64,000 bases of DNA, taken from contig WYBL01000152.1 of NCBI GenBank assembly GCA_011526565.1, positions 1-64,000 on the forward strand, in the 5' to 3' direction. Under the pieces are notes generated by a model, which had not been told where the DNA came from, did not search any database, and saw only the letters and a program-made list of their open reading frames with translations. The number at the start of each line of letters is the position of its first letter. The first letter of the stretch is position 1. The translations under genes were made by a program, and so were the position numbers. Of the stretch, positions 15,667 to 29,787 are shown one piece after another. The stretch is from Acidobacteriota bacterium (lineage in GTDB: Bacteria; Acidobacteriota; Vicinamibacteria; Fen-336).

Positions 15667-16457
15667 AGGGCCGGGCGGTGGTGCTGACGGGGGCGTCGCA
15701 GGGGATCGGCAGGGCGCTGGCCCACGCGCTGGCCGGCGAAGGCTGCCGGCTCGTGCTGGCCGCGCGCGACGAAGCGGCGCTCCAGGCGGTCGCGGCCGAG
15801 TGCCGCGCTCGCGGGGGCGAGGCACACGTGGTCCGCTGCGACGTCTCGGTGCAGGCCGACTGCGAGGCGCTCGTCGCGCGGGCCGTCGAGGCGCTCGGCG
15901 GGGTCGACGTGCTGGTCAACAACGCCGGCATCGGCATGATCGCGCGCTTCGACGAGGTCACCGACCTCTCCGCCTACGAGCGGGTGATGCGCGTCAACTA
16001 CCTCTCGTGCGTGTGGCTGACCCACGCGGCGCTGCCCCATCTGAAGCGCTCGCGCGGGCTGATCGTCGCCGTCGCCAGCCTGGCCGGCCTCAACGGCGTG
16101 CCCACCCGCACGGCCTACGCCGCGTCGAAGCACGCGGTGTTCGGCTTCTTCGACTCGCTGCGCATCGAGCTGATGGACAGCGGCGTCGGCGTCACGATCG
16201 CGGCGCCCGACTTCGTGGTCTCCGAGATCCACCGGCGGTCGATGGACGCCGCGGGGCGCGCGCTGGGGAAGAGCCCGATGCAGGAGGCGAAGATCATGGG
16301 CACCGAGGAGTGCGCGCGCCATATCCTCGCCGCCATGCGCCGCCGCGACCGGCTGTGGCTGGGGAGCTGGCGCGGCCGGCTGGGGCGCTGGGTGAAGCTC
16401 CTGGCACCCGGCCTGATCGACCGCGTCGCGAAGCGGGCGGTCGAGCGCGGGGTCTGA
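15663..16457 (+). CDS. Short-chain dehydrogenase/reductase
   Basis: 264 residues. The classical SDR fold is clear: TGASQGIGRAL cofactor loop near residue 10, CDVS, NNAGIGM, then the catalytic Ser in VAVASLAGL, and YAASK with Tyr and Lys. An Ala-Arg-Asp after the second strand (LAARDE) favours NADP(H). The ATG overlaps the hydrolase stop by four bases (ATGA), so the two are co-translated even though no metabolic link is obvious. The C-terminal extension LGSWRGRLGRWVKLLAPGL is hydrophobic-basic and resembles membrane-associated SDRs acting on lipids. Substrate unknown. Confidence 0.87.
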   Translation: MKGRAVVLTGASQGIGRALAHALAGEGCRLVLAARDEAALQAVAAECRARGGEAHVVRCDVSVQADCEALVARAVEALGGVDVLVNNAGIGMIARFDEVTDLSAYERVMRVNYLSCVWLTHAALPHLKRSRGLIVAVASLAGLNGVPTRTAYAASKHAVFGFFDSLRIELMDSGVGVTIAAPDFVVSEIHRRSMDAAGRALGKSPMQEAKIMGTEECARHILAAMRRRDRLWLGSWRGRLGRWVKLLAPGLIDRVAKRAVERGV

Positions 16458-16530
16458 AGGCGGACCGGGGAACGGACGGGCCGCGGCGAATCTGGTAGAA
16501 CCTCCGGGTTCGCCAGGAGGCTGAAGCCGC

Positions 16531-18480
<1,950 letters not shown>

Positions 18481-18486
18481 ACATCG

Positions 18487-20373
<1,887 letters not shown>

Positions 20374-20388
20374 CGTTCCAGCGTTCGG

Positions 20389-20424
20389 ACCAGTATCAAT
20401 GCTGGTGTCGACACTGGTATGCTG
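20389..20424. promoter_or_regulatory. Candidate VapBC operator/promoter
   Basis: ACCAGT (20389-20394) and ACTGGT (20413-20418) form an inverted pair around a perfect 10-base palindrome GTGTCGACAC (20405-20414). TATGCT at 20419-20424 would serve as -10, placing the transcript start at or next to the ATG at 20430. VapBC complexes are known to repress their own promoters through palindromes at this position. Confidence 0.45.
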
Positions 20425-20429
20425 AAGCC

Positions 20430-20636
20430 ATGGGCAGTACTCAGAAGGTCACGATCGAGGTCCCCGCGGACCTGCTCCGGCGAGCCCGGCGTTCCACCGG
20501 TGAGGGCATCACGGCGACCGTGCGCCGAGGCCTGGAGCTGGTGGCGGCTCGAAACGCCTACGAGGAGCTGCGGAAACTGCGAGGCAAGGTCGATTTGGGT
20601 CTCGACCTCGAGGAACTGCGCAGGGACCGCCGTTGA
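20430..20636 (+). CDS. VapB-type antitoxin
   Basis: 68 residues. The N-terminus QKVTIEVPADLLRRARRSTG is a ribbon-helix-helix-like strand and helix, followed by GITATVRRGLELVAAR. The tail is charged (EELRKLRGKVDLGLDLEELR), as in VapB C-termini that wrap the toxin. The stop overlaps the PIN gene's TTG start (TTGA). A palindromic promoter region lies just upstream, with the -10 box ending five bases before the ATG. Confidence 0.8.
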   Translation: MGSTQKVTIEVPADLLRRARRSTGEGITATVRRGLELVAARNAYEELRKLRGKVDLGLDLEELRRDRR

Positions 20637-21007
20637 TCGCGCTCGACACCAGCTCGGTCGCTCACTACCTGGCGGGTTCGACGGGGAGCGACGTCGAGGC
20701 CGTGGAAGTGGCCCTGGCGACCAGCCAGGGTTGCCTGCCGCCCGTGGTCCTGGCCGAGTTGCTGTCGACCCCTGAACGGCCGCGGATTCTCGAGACGACA
20801 TTGCTCCAGATTCCGCTGCTCGAGATCACACCCGGCTACTGGGAGCGTGCGGGCCGGCTCCGCGCCAGGGTCATCGGCAGAGGGCGCGAGGCCAAGCTCG
20901 CCGATACGCTCATCGCACAGACGTGCATCGACCACGACGTACCGCTGGTCACGAGGGACGACGACTTCCAGCAGTTCGTGGAGGCGGGGTTGCGGCTGGC
21001 TCTCTAG
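20633..21007 (+). CDS. vapC: VapC-type PIN-domain toxin
   Basis: 124 residues starting at TTG. PIN RNase acidic residues are visible: Asp in IALDTSSVAHYL near residue 4, Glu in VVLAELLST near 43, Asp in REAKLADTLIAQ near 88, and Asp in LVTRDDDFQQF near 107. PIN toxins of this type cleave specific tRNAs or rRNA when released from VapB. The gene converges on the isoaspartyl peptidase gene with nine bases between the stops. Confidence 0.87.
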   Translation: MIALDTSSVAHYLAGSTGSDVEAVEVALATSQGCLPPVVLAELLSTPERPRILETTLLQIPLLEITPGYWERAGRLRARVIGRGREAKLADTLIAQTCIDHDVPLVTRDDDFQQFVEAGLRLAL

Positions 21008-21016
21008 TCGACACCC

Positions 21017-21895
21017 CTACGAGCGCCGGGCCGTAGCCATGAACGGGGTGTTGCAGGCCTCGTGGAGGCGGCCGTCGGCGTCGACGGCGATCAGGCCCGC
21101 CGCCCCGGCGATCTCGTCCTGCTCTCGGATCACCTGCGCCGCCGCGTCCTCCAGCGAGCGGCCCAGCTCGACGAGGTCGCACAGGCGCCGCGCCGAGAGC
21201 CGCACCAGGATGCGTTCGCCGACGCCGGTCATCGAGACCGCGGCGCGCGGCGTGGCGAACGTGCCGGCGCCGATCACCGGCGTGTCGCCGATGCGGCCGG
21301 GGTAGCACTGGCCCGTGCCGCCGGTCGAAGTCGCCGCCGCCAGCCGGCCCGCAGCGTCGATCGCGACGCAGCCCACGGTGCCGAGGCGCCGCGGGTTCTC
21401 CTGCTTCCACAGCGCGGCCATCGCCGGGTAGTCGAGGGTGCGGCAGGCCTCGTCGAGGTGGTCGCGCCAGTAGTCGATCTTCGACGGCGTGGCGACCGGG
21501 CCGGTCGCGTGGCCGAGCCGGGTCGCGAGCTCGAGCGCCTCGCGCCCGGAGAGCATCACGTGCGCGTCCTGCTCGAGCAGCCAGCGGGCCAGGCGCACGG
21601 GGTTCTTCAGGTTCGGGACCTGGGCGACGGCGCCGGCGCGGCCGTCGTCGCCCATGATCGAGGCGTCGAGGCGGGCGACCCCGTCGGCCTGCAGGTAGGC
21701 GCCCGTGCCCGCGTTCAGGATCGGCTCGTCCTCGAGCCGGCGCACCGCCGCTTCGACGGCGTCGAGCGCGCTGCCGCCGCCCGACAGCACGGCCCAGCCC
21801 GCGTCCGCCGCGCGCTCGCAGGCCGCGAAGCGATCGGCCTCCTCTTCCTTTGGGGGCGTCCCGCACCCGCCGTGCACGATCAGGGCTGGTTTCAT
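21017..21895 (-). CDS. Plant-type asparaginase / isoaspartyl peptidase (Ntn-hydrolase)
   Basis: 292 residues. The precursor has the N-terminal IVHGGCG motif and DAVEAAVRRLEDEP with LNAGTG. The autocleavage site G-T-VGCVAID has its nucleophilic Thr at about residue 173, and the beta-subunit motifs ATSTGGT and GRIGDTPVIGAGTF complete the substrate pocket. Such enzymes split beta-aspartyl dipeptides or asparagine. The divergent neighbour is a cyanophycinase, whose product beta-Asp-Arg is a known substrate of this family, so a cyanophycin-degradation role is plausible. No signal peptide is seen, so it is cytoplasmic. Confidence 0.9.
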   Translation of the reverse strand: MKPALIVHGGCGTPPKEEEADRFAACERAADAGWAVLSGGGSALDAVEAAVRRLEDEPILNAGTGAYLQADGVARLDASIMGDDGRAGAVAQVPNLKNPVRLARWLLEQDAHVMLSGREALELATRLGHATGPVATPSKIDYWRDHLDEACRTLDYPAMAALWKQENPRRLGTVGCVAIDAAGRLAAATSTGGTGQCYPGRIGDTPVIGAGTFATPRAAVSMTGVGERILVRLSARRLCDLVELGRSLEDAAAQVIREQDEIAGAAGLIAVDADGRLHEACNTPFMATARRS

Positions 21896-22092
21896 TCGCT
21901 CCTCTCGAGTGTTCGGGGACGGGTCCGCACCGGGGTGCGGGGGCGGAGCCGCGTCCGTTTGCGGCGTGAGCCCCCATCGGCGGCTCGCGCCGAGATCGAA
22001 TCCCGGCGCTCGGGCCGCTGGGCTCCGTCGCTACGCTCCTCCGCCCAGGCCCGCGGGACCGGCGACGGGTTCATCCCGGCGCCGGAACCCGG

Positions 22093-22127
22093 TTGACGCC
22101 CGCCGGCGACGGTTGCAGAGTCTCTGC
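22093..22127 (+). promoter_or_regulatory. Candidate promoter with palindrome before the cyanophycinase gene
   Basis: TTGACG at 22093-22098 could be a -35 element. At the expected -10 position lies a perfect palindrome GCAGAG-T-CTCTGC (22115-22127), which could be an operator. The rest of the 262-base divergent gap (21896-22157) shows no coding signal. Confidence 0.35.
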
Positions 22128-22157
22128 GGAGTCCGCTCGCGGTTCAAGGAGGCCCCC

Positions 22158-22955
22158 GTGACCAAGCTGTTCACCCGGATCGCGCCGTTCGTCTTCTGTC
22201 TCGTGGCCCTGCCGGCGCTGGCCGGCGAGCGCCTGGTCGTGGTCGGCGGCGGCAACCGCGACGCCGAGGCGATGAAGCGCTTCGTCGACTGGGCGGGCGG
22301 CGCGAACGGCCGCATCGTCTACGTCCCGTGGGCGACCTCGGTGCCGGACGAGAGCCTCGCGGGCTTCGTCAAGGACGTCGAACCGCACGGCGCGAAGGTG
22401 GTCGAGATGCTGCCCCTCGCGCCGCTGACGCCGGAGAAGGCGCAGGCGGCGCGCGCGATGCTCGCGGCCGCGACCGGCGTGTTCTTCTCGGGCGGCGACC
22501 AGGCGAAGCACATGGCCGCGTTCGCCGAGGCGCCGGAGCTGCTGGCGCTGGTGCGCGAGCGGTTCCGCGCCGGCGTCGTGATGGGGGGCACCAGCGCGGG
22601 GGCCGCGGTGATGTCCGACCCGATGATCACGGGCGAAGGCGACTTCACCGTGCTCGACGGCGACAAGGTGGAGACGAAGCCGGGCCTCGGCCTGCTGCCG
22701 GGCGTGATCGTCGACCAGCACTTCGTCAAGCGCCAGCGCCAGAACCGGCTGTTCGGCCTGGTGCTCAAGCACGGCCTGCCCGGGCTCGGCGTCGACGAGG
22801 ACACGGCGGCTCTGGTCACCGACTCGCGCGTCGTCGAGGCCGTGGGCGCCGGCTCGGTGTGGTTCGTGGAGGGACGGCCCGGTCCGGCCTTCCGCCTCGA
22901 GATCCTGCGCCCCGGCGACCGCTTCGACCTGCAGACCCGCCAGCGGCTGCCGTAG
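22158..22955 (+). CDS. Secreted cyanophycinase (peptidase S51)
   Basis: 265 residues from a GTG at 22158, preceded by AAGGAGG with five-base spacing. A signal peptide (RIAPFVFCLVALPALA, cleavage before GERL) shows export, like the extracellular CphE class. The S51 fold is seen in VVVGGGNRDAEAM, FFSGGDQAKHM, and GGTSAGAAVMSD with the nucleophilic Ser at about residue 146, then VIVDQHFVKRQRQNRLF and LGVDEDTAA. The enzyme degrades cyanophycin (multi-L-arginyl-poly-L-aspartate) to beta-Asp-Arg dipeptides. No cyanophycin synthetase gene is present in the window, so the organism may feed on external polymer. Confidence 0.9.
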   Translation: MTKLFTRIAPFVFCLVALPALAGERLVVVGGGNRDAEAMKRFVDWAGGANGRIVYVPWATSVPDESLAGFVKDVEPHGAKVVEMLPLAPLTPEKAQAARAMLAAATGVFFSGGDQAKHMAAFAEAPELLALVRERFRAGVVMGGTSAGAAVMSDPMITGEGDFTVLDGDKVETKPGLGLLPGVIVDQHFVKRQRQNRLFGLVLKHGLPGLGVDEDTAALVTDSRVVEAVGAGSVWFVEGRPGPAFRLEILRPGDRFDLQTRQRLP

Positions 22956-22966
22956 AAAGAAGGTGC

Positions 22967-22995
22967 TTGCGCAGGGAAGCCGTTCGGCTTAACCT
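22967..22995 (+). promoter_or_regulatory. Candidate promoter of the ArsR-SRPBCC operon
   Basis: TTGCGC (22967-22972) and TAACCT (22990-22995) are 17 bases apart. The predicted transcript start falls at about 23002, two bases before the ATG, so the message would be leaderless. Confidence 0.4.
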
Positions 22996-23015
22996 ACAAC
23001 CAGATGGTTGTAGGT
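22992..23015. promoter_or_regulatory. ArsR operator: perfect 10-base inverted repeat over the start codon
   Basis: ACCTACAACC (22992-23001), four bases AGAT, then GGTTGTAGGT (23006-23015). It covers the end of the -10 box, the predicted transcript start and the ATG at 23004. Autorepression by the encoded ArsR-type protein is the natural reading. Confidence 0.7.
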
Positions 23016-23357
23016 ATTCGCCATTCCGACGCGGAGCTGGACCGCCTGTTCCGCGCCCTCGCCGACGCTACGCGCCGCGACATCGTCGCGCGGGTACTGG
23101 CCGGCGAGCCGGCTTCCGTGTCGGCACTCGCCTCTCGCTACGACATGTCGTTCGCCGCGGTCCAGAAGCACGTCGCGGTGCTCGAGGAGGCCGGGCTGGT
23201 GACGAAGCATGCGCAGGGCCGCGAGAAGCTGGTGCGCGGCAACCCCGCGCAGCTCGCGCGCGCCCGCGCGCTGCTCGCCCAGCTCGAGAGCCTGTGGACG
23301 TCCCGTTTCAGCCAGCTCGACGCCGTCCTCGCCGAGCCCCGAAAGCCCAAGGAGTAG
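23004..23357 (+). CDS. ArsR-family transcriptional repressor
   Basis: 117 residues. A winged helix-turn-helix with LDRLFRALADATRRDIVARV and SVSALASRYDMSFAAVQKHVAVLEEAGLV (recognition helix) followed by a wing containing GREKLVRGN. There are no metal-binding Cys residues, so it belongs to the ArsR group usually paired with AHSA1/SRPBCC genes rather than metal sensors. The start is fixed by the lack of any other plausible codon; the ATG sits inside the perfect inverted repeat. The SRPBCC gene follows two bases after the stop. Confidence 0.9.
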   Translation: MVVGIRHSDAELDRLFRALADATRRDIVARVLAGEPASVSALASRYDMSFAAVQKHVAVLEEAGLVTKHAQGREKLVRGNPAQLARARALLAQLESLWTSRFSQLDAVLAEPRKPKE

Positions 23358-23359
23358 AA

Positions 23360-24334
23360 ATGCCGATCACGTCCGTGACCTCCGACCCCGCCGCGCTGAC
23401 GCTGACCGTCGTCGCCGACTATGCCGTGCCGGTCGAGCGCCTGTGGGAGGCCTACTCCGATCCACGCCAGCTCGAGCGCTTCTGGGGTCCGGTGGAGTGG
23501 CCCGCGACGTTCACCCGCCACGACATGGCCGTCGGCGGCCGGTCGCACTACTACATGACGGGGCCCGACGGCCAGAAGGCGGGCGGCTGGTGGCGCTTCC
23601 TGGCGGTCGAGCCGCTGCGCCGGATCGAGGTCGAGGACGGCTTCGGCGACGAGAACGGCGAGCCCAACCCGAAGATGCCCTCGATGCGCATGGTCTTCGA
23701 GTTCAGCGCCACGGAGACGGGCTCGCGCTTCGAGAGCGTGACCCACTTCCCGAGCCTCGAGGCGATGGAGCAGCTCGTGAAGCTGGGGATGATGGAAGGC
23801 CTGAAGTCGGCCATGAGCCAGATCGACGCGGTGCTCGCGGATCTGGCGGCCTTCGCGGCCTCGCGGGCGACGGAAGCGCAGATGCTCTCCGACACCCGGG
23901 TGCGCATCAGCCGCGTGATCCGGGGCTCGGTGCAGGACGTGTGGCGCGCGCACCACGAGCCGAAGCTGATCCAGCGCTGGCTGCTCGGGCCGGACGGCTG
24001 GACGATGCCGGTCTGCCAGGTCGCGACTAAGGTCGGCGAGCGCCACCGCTACGAGTGGGAGAAAGCCGACGGCTCGGAGCGCTTCGGCTTCGAGGGCGAG
24101 CTGCTCGAGTCGGCGCCGCCGTACCGCGCGGTGACCAGCGAGGCGATGATCGGCATGGAAGGCCCCGGCACGCGGAACGAGATGACGCTGGTGGCGGTGC
24201 CGGCCGGCACGCTGCTGTCGATCGTGATCACGTATCCCAGCAAGGAAGTGCGCGACATGGTGCTGGGCACCGGGATGACCGCCGGCATGGAGACGAGCTA
24301 CGCCCGCCTGGAGCGCGAGGTGCTCGCGGCCTGA
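23360..24334 (+). CDS. Tandem AHSA1/SRPBCC-domain protein
   Basis: 324 residues with two SRPBCC (START-like) domains. The first, residues 10-160, has the motif VPVERLWEAYSDPRQLERFWGP. The second, residues about 175-320, has GSVQDVWRAHHEPKLIQRWLLGP. Each module normally binds a hydrophobic ligand in a helix-grip cavity; fused pairs are frequent partners of ArsR-type repressors of this kind. The ATG follows GGAGTAGAA. Function beyond a ligand-binding or stress role is unknown. Confidence 0.87.
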   Translation: MPITSVTSDPAALTLTVVADYAVPVERLWEAYSDPRQLERFWGPVEWPATFTRHDMAVGGRSHYYMTGPDGQKAGGWWRFLAVEPLRRIEVEDGFGDENGEPNPKMPSMRMVFEFSATETGSRFESVTHFPSLEAMEQLVKLGMMEGLKSAMSQIDAVLADLAAFAASRATEAQMLSDTRVRISRVIRGSVQDVWRAHHEPKLIQRWLLGPDGWTMPVCQVATKVGERHRYEWEKADGSERFGFEGELLESAPPYRAVTSEAMIGMEGPGTRNEMTLVAVPAGTLLSIVITYPSKEVRDMVLGTGMTAGMETSYARLEREVLAA

Positions 24335-25015
24335 ACCCGACCGCGGAGCGCCGGACCCCCGGCGCTCCGCCACCCCGCCCGCCCGCCGTCGCATGCCGCG
24401 GTGGGCCACCCCGCCCGAGCGCCGTCGCCCGGACAGCGGCGCTCCCGCCCCGCCCGGACGCCGCCGTGCCCGCGGCGTCCCGCCCCGCCCGCGCAGCCGC
24501 AGGCTGCGCCGGCCCGTCCGTTTCGTTCGTCGGCGTTCGGCTTGAACGGCGAACGGAGAACGGACGGGGTTGGCTTGGCGGGCGGGGTGGCGCGCGGCGG
24601 GCTTCGCACTTCCGCACGCGGGCGGGGTGGCGCAGGCGGTGCTCGGCCTGCGCGGGCGGGGCGGGCTCGCACTTCCATTGCGGGCTCGCCGGGCGGGGTG
24701 GCGCACGCGGTTCTCGGCGTGCGCGGTCGGGGAGGGGGCGCGAGAACGCCTTGCGCCGTGTGCGGGAGCGCAGTAGCTTTCTGGGCCGGTCGATAGAAGA
24801 AGCGGCCGTCTGTTACGCCCCTGATTCAAGCAGGCGCAAGCCTCGCGTAGCAGCGGGCCATTTTTCTGCCACCGACGGGCTTGTTCGAGGCAGCCGCGGG
24901 ACGGCGCAGCCGCGGGAGGCCCGCAGAACCTGACCAAACTCGCGCCCCGGCCACCCAGCATCCGACGTGCCAGACGCACCGGACCTCGCGCGGCGCTTCT
25001 TCGTGGAGCGTGGCA
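24335..25015. other. Gene-free GC-rich region left of the island
   Basis: 743 bases separate the SRPBCC and four-helix-bundle genes. The first part is a C-rich to G-rich iterated element (repeat copy 1, listed separately). From about 24734 to 25015 I see no coding signal, tRNA or clear promoter. Short open frames here lack start signals and have low-complexity Arg/Gly/Ala translations. Confidence 0.6.
24411..24733. repeat. Island-flanking repeat, copy 1
   Basis: About 323 bases related to 41221-41552. The core 24470-24615 matches 41281-41433 with one seven-base insertion and a few substitutions. The left half is built of CCCGCCC runs and the right half of GGGCGGG runs, so strand composition flips in the middle. 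CCGTCCGTT (24513-24521) can pair with AACGGACGG (24560-24568). The right half repeats GGGCGGGGTGGCGC several times. Confidence 0.85.
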
Positions 25016-25051
25016 CCTTGTCGCCCTCTTTGTCGTGAGAGGGCGACAAGG
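25016..25051 (+). promoter_or_regulatory. 13-bp perfect hairpin upstream of the four-helix-bundle gene
   Basis: CCTTGTCGCCCTC (25016-25028) pairs fully with GAGGGCGACAAGG (25039-25051) around a 10-base loop. It ends 27 bases before the ATG and about 15 before the ribosome-binding site. There is no T-run after it on either strand, so a simple intrinsic terminator is unlikely. It could be a 5'-leader structure or operator. Confidence 0.45.
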
Positions 25052-25077
25052 CGCCCCTCACCACGAAGGAGGAAGCG

Positions 25078-25443
25078 ATGGCACAGGTTCCCAGCACCGG
25101 CTCCACGGCCCCGGCTCCGGCCTGCCGGCTCGACGCCTACCGGCTGGCGGTCGAGTTCGACGCTCTGGTCTCGGGCTTCGGACTGACGGGCCCGCTGCGG
25201 GATCAGTTGCAGAGGGCGAGTTCTTCGGTCGCGCTGTGTCTGGCGGAGGGCTACGGGCGGAAGGCGCCCCGGGAAAAGCGGCACCTGTACTCGGTGGCGG
25301 CGGCGAGCGCGCGGGAGTGCGCGGCAGTGTTGGAGCTGCTGGCGAGCCGGCAGCCGGAGCTGGACACGGTCCAGGCACGGGGCGTTCTGGCGCGGGTGAT
25401 TCGGGCCAGCGAGGGTCTGGTCGCGGCGATGGACCGGCGATAG
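25078..25443 (+). CDS. Four-helix-bundle protein (S23 / Avd-like family)
   Basis: 121 residues. The signature LRDQLQRASSSVALCLAEGY (followed by GRKAPREKRHLYSVAAASARECAAVLEL) is that of the four-helix-bundle proteins first described from 23S rRNA intervening sequences and related to the Avd accessory protein of diversity-generating retroelements. No reverse transcriptase or template/variable repeat is nearby. AAGGAGG lies five bases before the ATG, and a GC-rich terminator-like hairpin follows the gene. It stands just outside the defence operon and its role is unknown. Confidence 0.8.
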   Translation: MAQVPSTGSTAPAPACRLDAYRLAVEFDALVSGFGLTGPLRDQLQRASSSVALCLAEGYGRKAPREKRHLYSVAAASARECAAVLELLASRQPELDTVQARGVLARVIRASEGLVAAMDRR

Positions 25444-25454
25444 GTCTTCCAACG

Positions 25455-25494
25455 AAAAATCCGGCCGCCCCGGACCCGGGGCGGCCGGGGATTT
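25455..25494 (+). terminator. Probable intrinsic (bidirectional) terminator
   Basis: CCGGCCGCCCC (25461-25471) pairs with GGGGCGGCCGG (25478-25488) over a six-base loop. An A-rich stretch (GAAAAAT) lies on the left and ATTTCG on the right, so the outer bases can extend pairing and give short U-tracts both ways. Confidence 0.55.
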
Positions 25495-25532
25495 CGTACA
25501 CTGGCCAGCCGCATCCAGATCACCGAGGTGCC

Positions 25533-29036
<3,504 letters not shown>

Positions 29037-29106
29037 TCGTTAGCAGACGGGCCTGACCTCAACGCCGTACCGAAGGTCGGGGCGATGAGGGTGAGAGGAT
29101 TGGCTG

Positions 29107-29784
29107 ATGTTCGACTGGTTCAAGAGAAAGCTGCCACTGGAGGGCCTTCATATCACATCGTCCCGAGAGGAGCTCATCCGGAGAAGCCGAGTCTTGGTTG
29201 TGGATGACGAGCGACCGGAACTAGTCGATGACCTTGAGCGAGCTCACTTCTCCGTCGACTACCTGAGCGACATCACCAACGCAGAACTCGACCGCATCGA
29301 GCAGCCCCTCTACGATCTCGTTCTGCTCGACTTCGGTAGCGTCGGGGCGTCTTTCGGTAACGATCAAGGGCTCTCACTGCTGCGTCACATAAAGCGGGTC
29401 AATCCCTCGCTCGTTGTCCTTGCTTACACGTCCAAGGCCCTCACCAGTGACCAAGCAGACTTCTACCGGCTAGCAGATGGGGTCTTGGCAAAGGACGCCG
29501 GAATAGGTGAGTCGACGGAGCGAATCGAGGAGGGCCTTCGGAAAGCCAGGAGCCCCGAGAACCTATGGCGCGGTGTTCTGGCTGCCTCGAATATCGCTCC
29601 TGGGTCGAAAGTCGATCTGGAGTGGCAGGATCTCCTGGTTCGCGGTGTTTCGGATCAGAAGAAGCTCCGGACCCTTAGGGAGCGCGTAGTCGCAACGCTC
29701 GGAAGCGAGCCCGGCACCAAGCTGGCCCTCGGCTTGGTGGAGAAGATTCTGGAGGCTGCCGTGAAGGCGGCCATAGTGGGCTAG
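29107..29784 (+). CDS. Receiver-domain protein inside the defence operon
   Basis: 225 residues. Residues 27-135 form a CheY-like receiver: VLVVDDE with Asp 33 and 34, phosphoacceptor-type Asp 75 in LVLLDFGSVGASFGND, the switch Thr/Ser in VLAYTSKAL and the Lys in GVLAKDAG. After about residue 140 comes a helical domain (RTLRERVVATLGSEPGT, then LGLVEKILEAAVKAAIVG) that I do not recognise as a DNA-binding output. The G+C is about 60% by eye, clearly below the helicase. A GAGAGGATTGGCTG leader precedes the ATG, 70 bases after the helicase stop. The next gene is a histidine kinase three bases downstream, so the two probably form a His-Asp pair. Confidence 0.82.
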   Translation: MFDWFKRKLPLEGLHITSSREELIRRSRVLVVDDERPELVDDLERAHFSVDYLSDITNAELDRIEQPLYDLVLLDFGSVGASFGNDQGLSLLRHIKRVNPSLVVLAYTSKALTSDQADFYRLADGVLAKDAGIGESTERIEEGLRKARSPENLWRGVLAASNIAPGSKVDLEWQDLLVRGVSDQKKLRTLRERVVATLGSEPGTKLALGLVEKILEAAVKAAIVG

Positions 29785-29787
29785 TTG

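Noticed and set aside
20933-21016. Extra small gene between VapC and the isoaspartyl peptidase
   Set aside because: Only nine bases separate the two stops; open frames there are antisense to one or the other.
24411-24733. CRISPR array in the GC-rich iterated region
   Set aside because: The GGGCGGGGTGG units are short, irregularly spaced and lack spacers of constant length. No cas genes are present.
25016-25051. Intrinsic terminator
   Set aside because: The stem is strong but neither strand has a U-tract after it, and it lies in the leader of the next gene.
24335-25077. tRNA or integrase attachment site at the island edge
   Set aside because: I found no tRNA-like cloverleaf or integrase gene; the flanking repeat is not a tRNA 3' end.
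25078-25443. Diversity-generating retroelement accessory gene
   Set aside because: The Avd-like fold is present but there is no reverse transcriptase, template repeat or variable repeat in the window.
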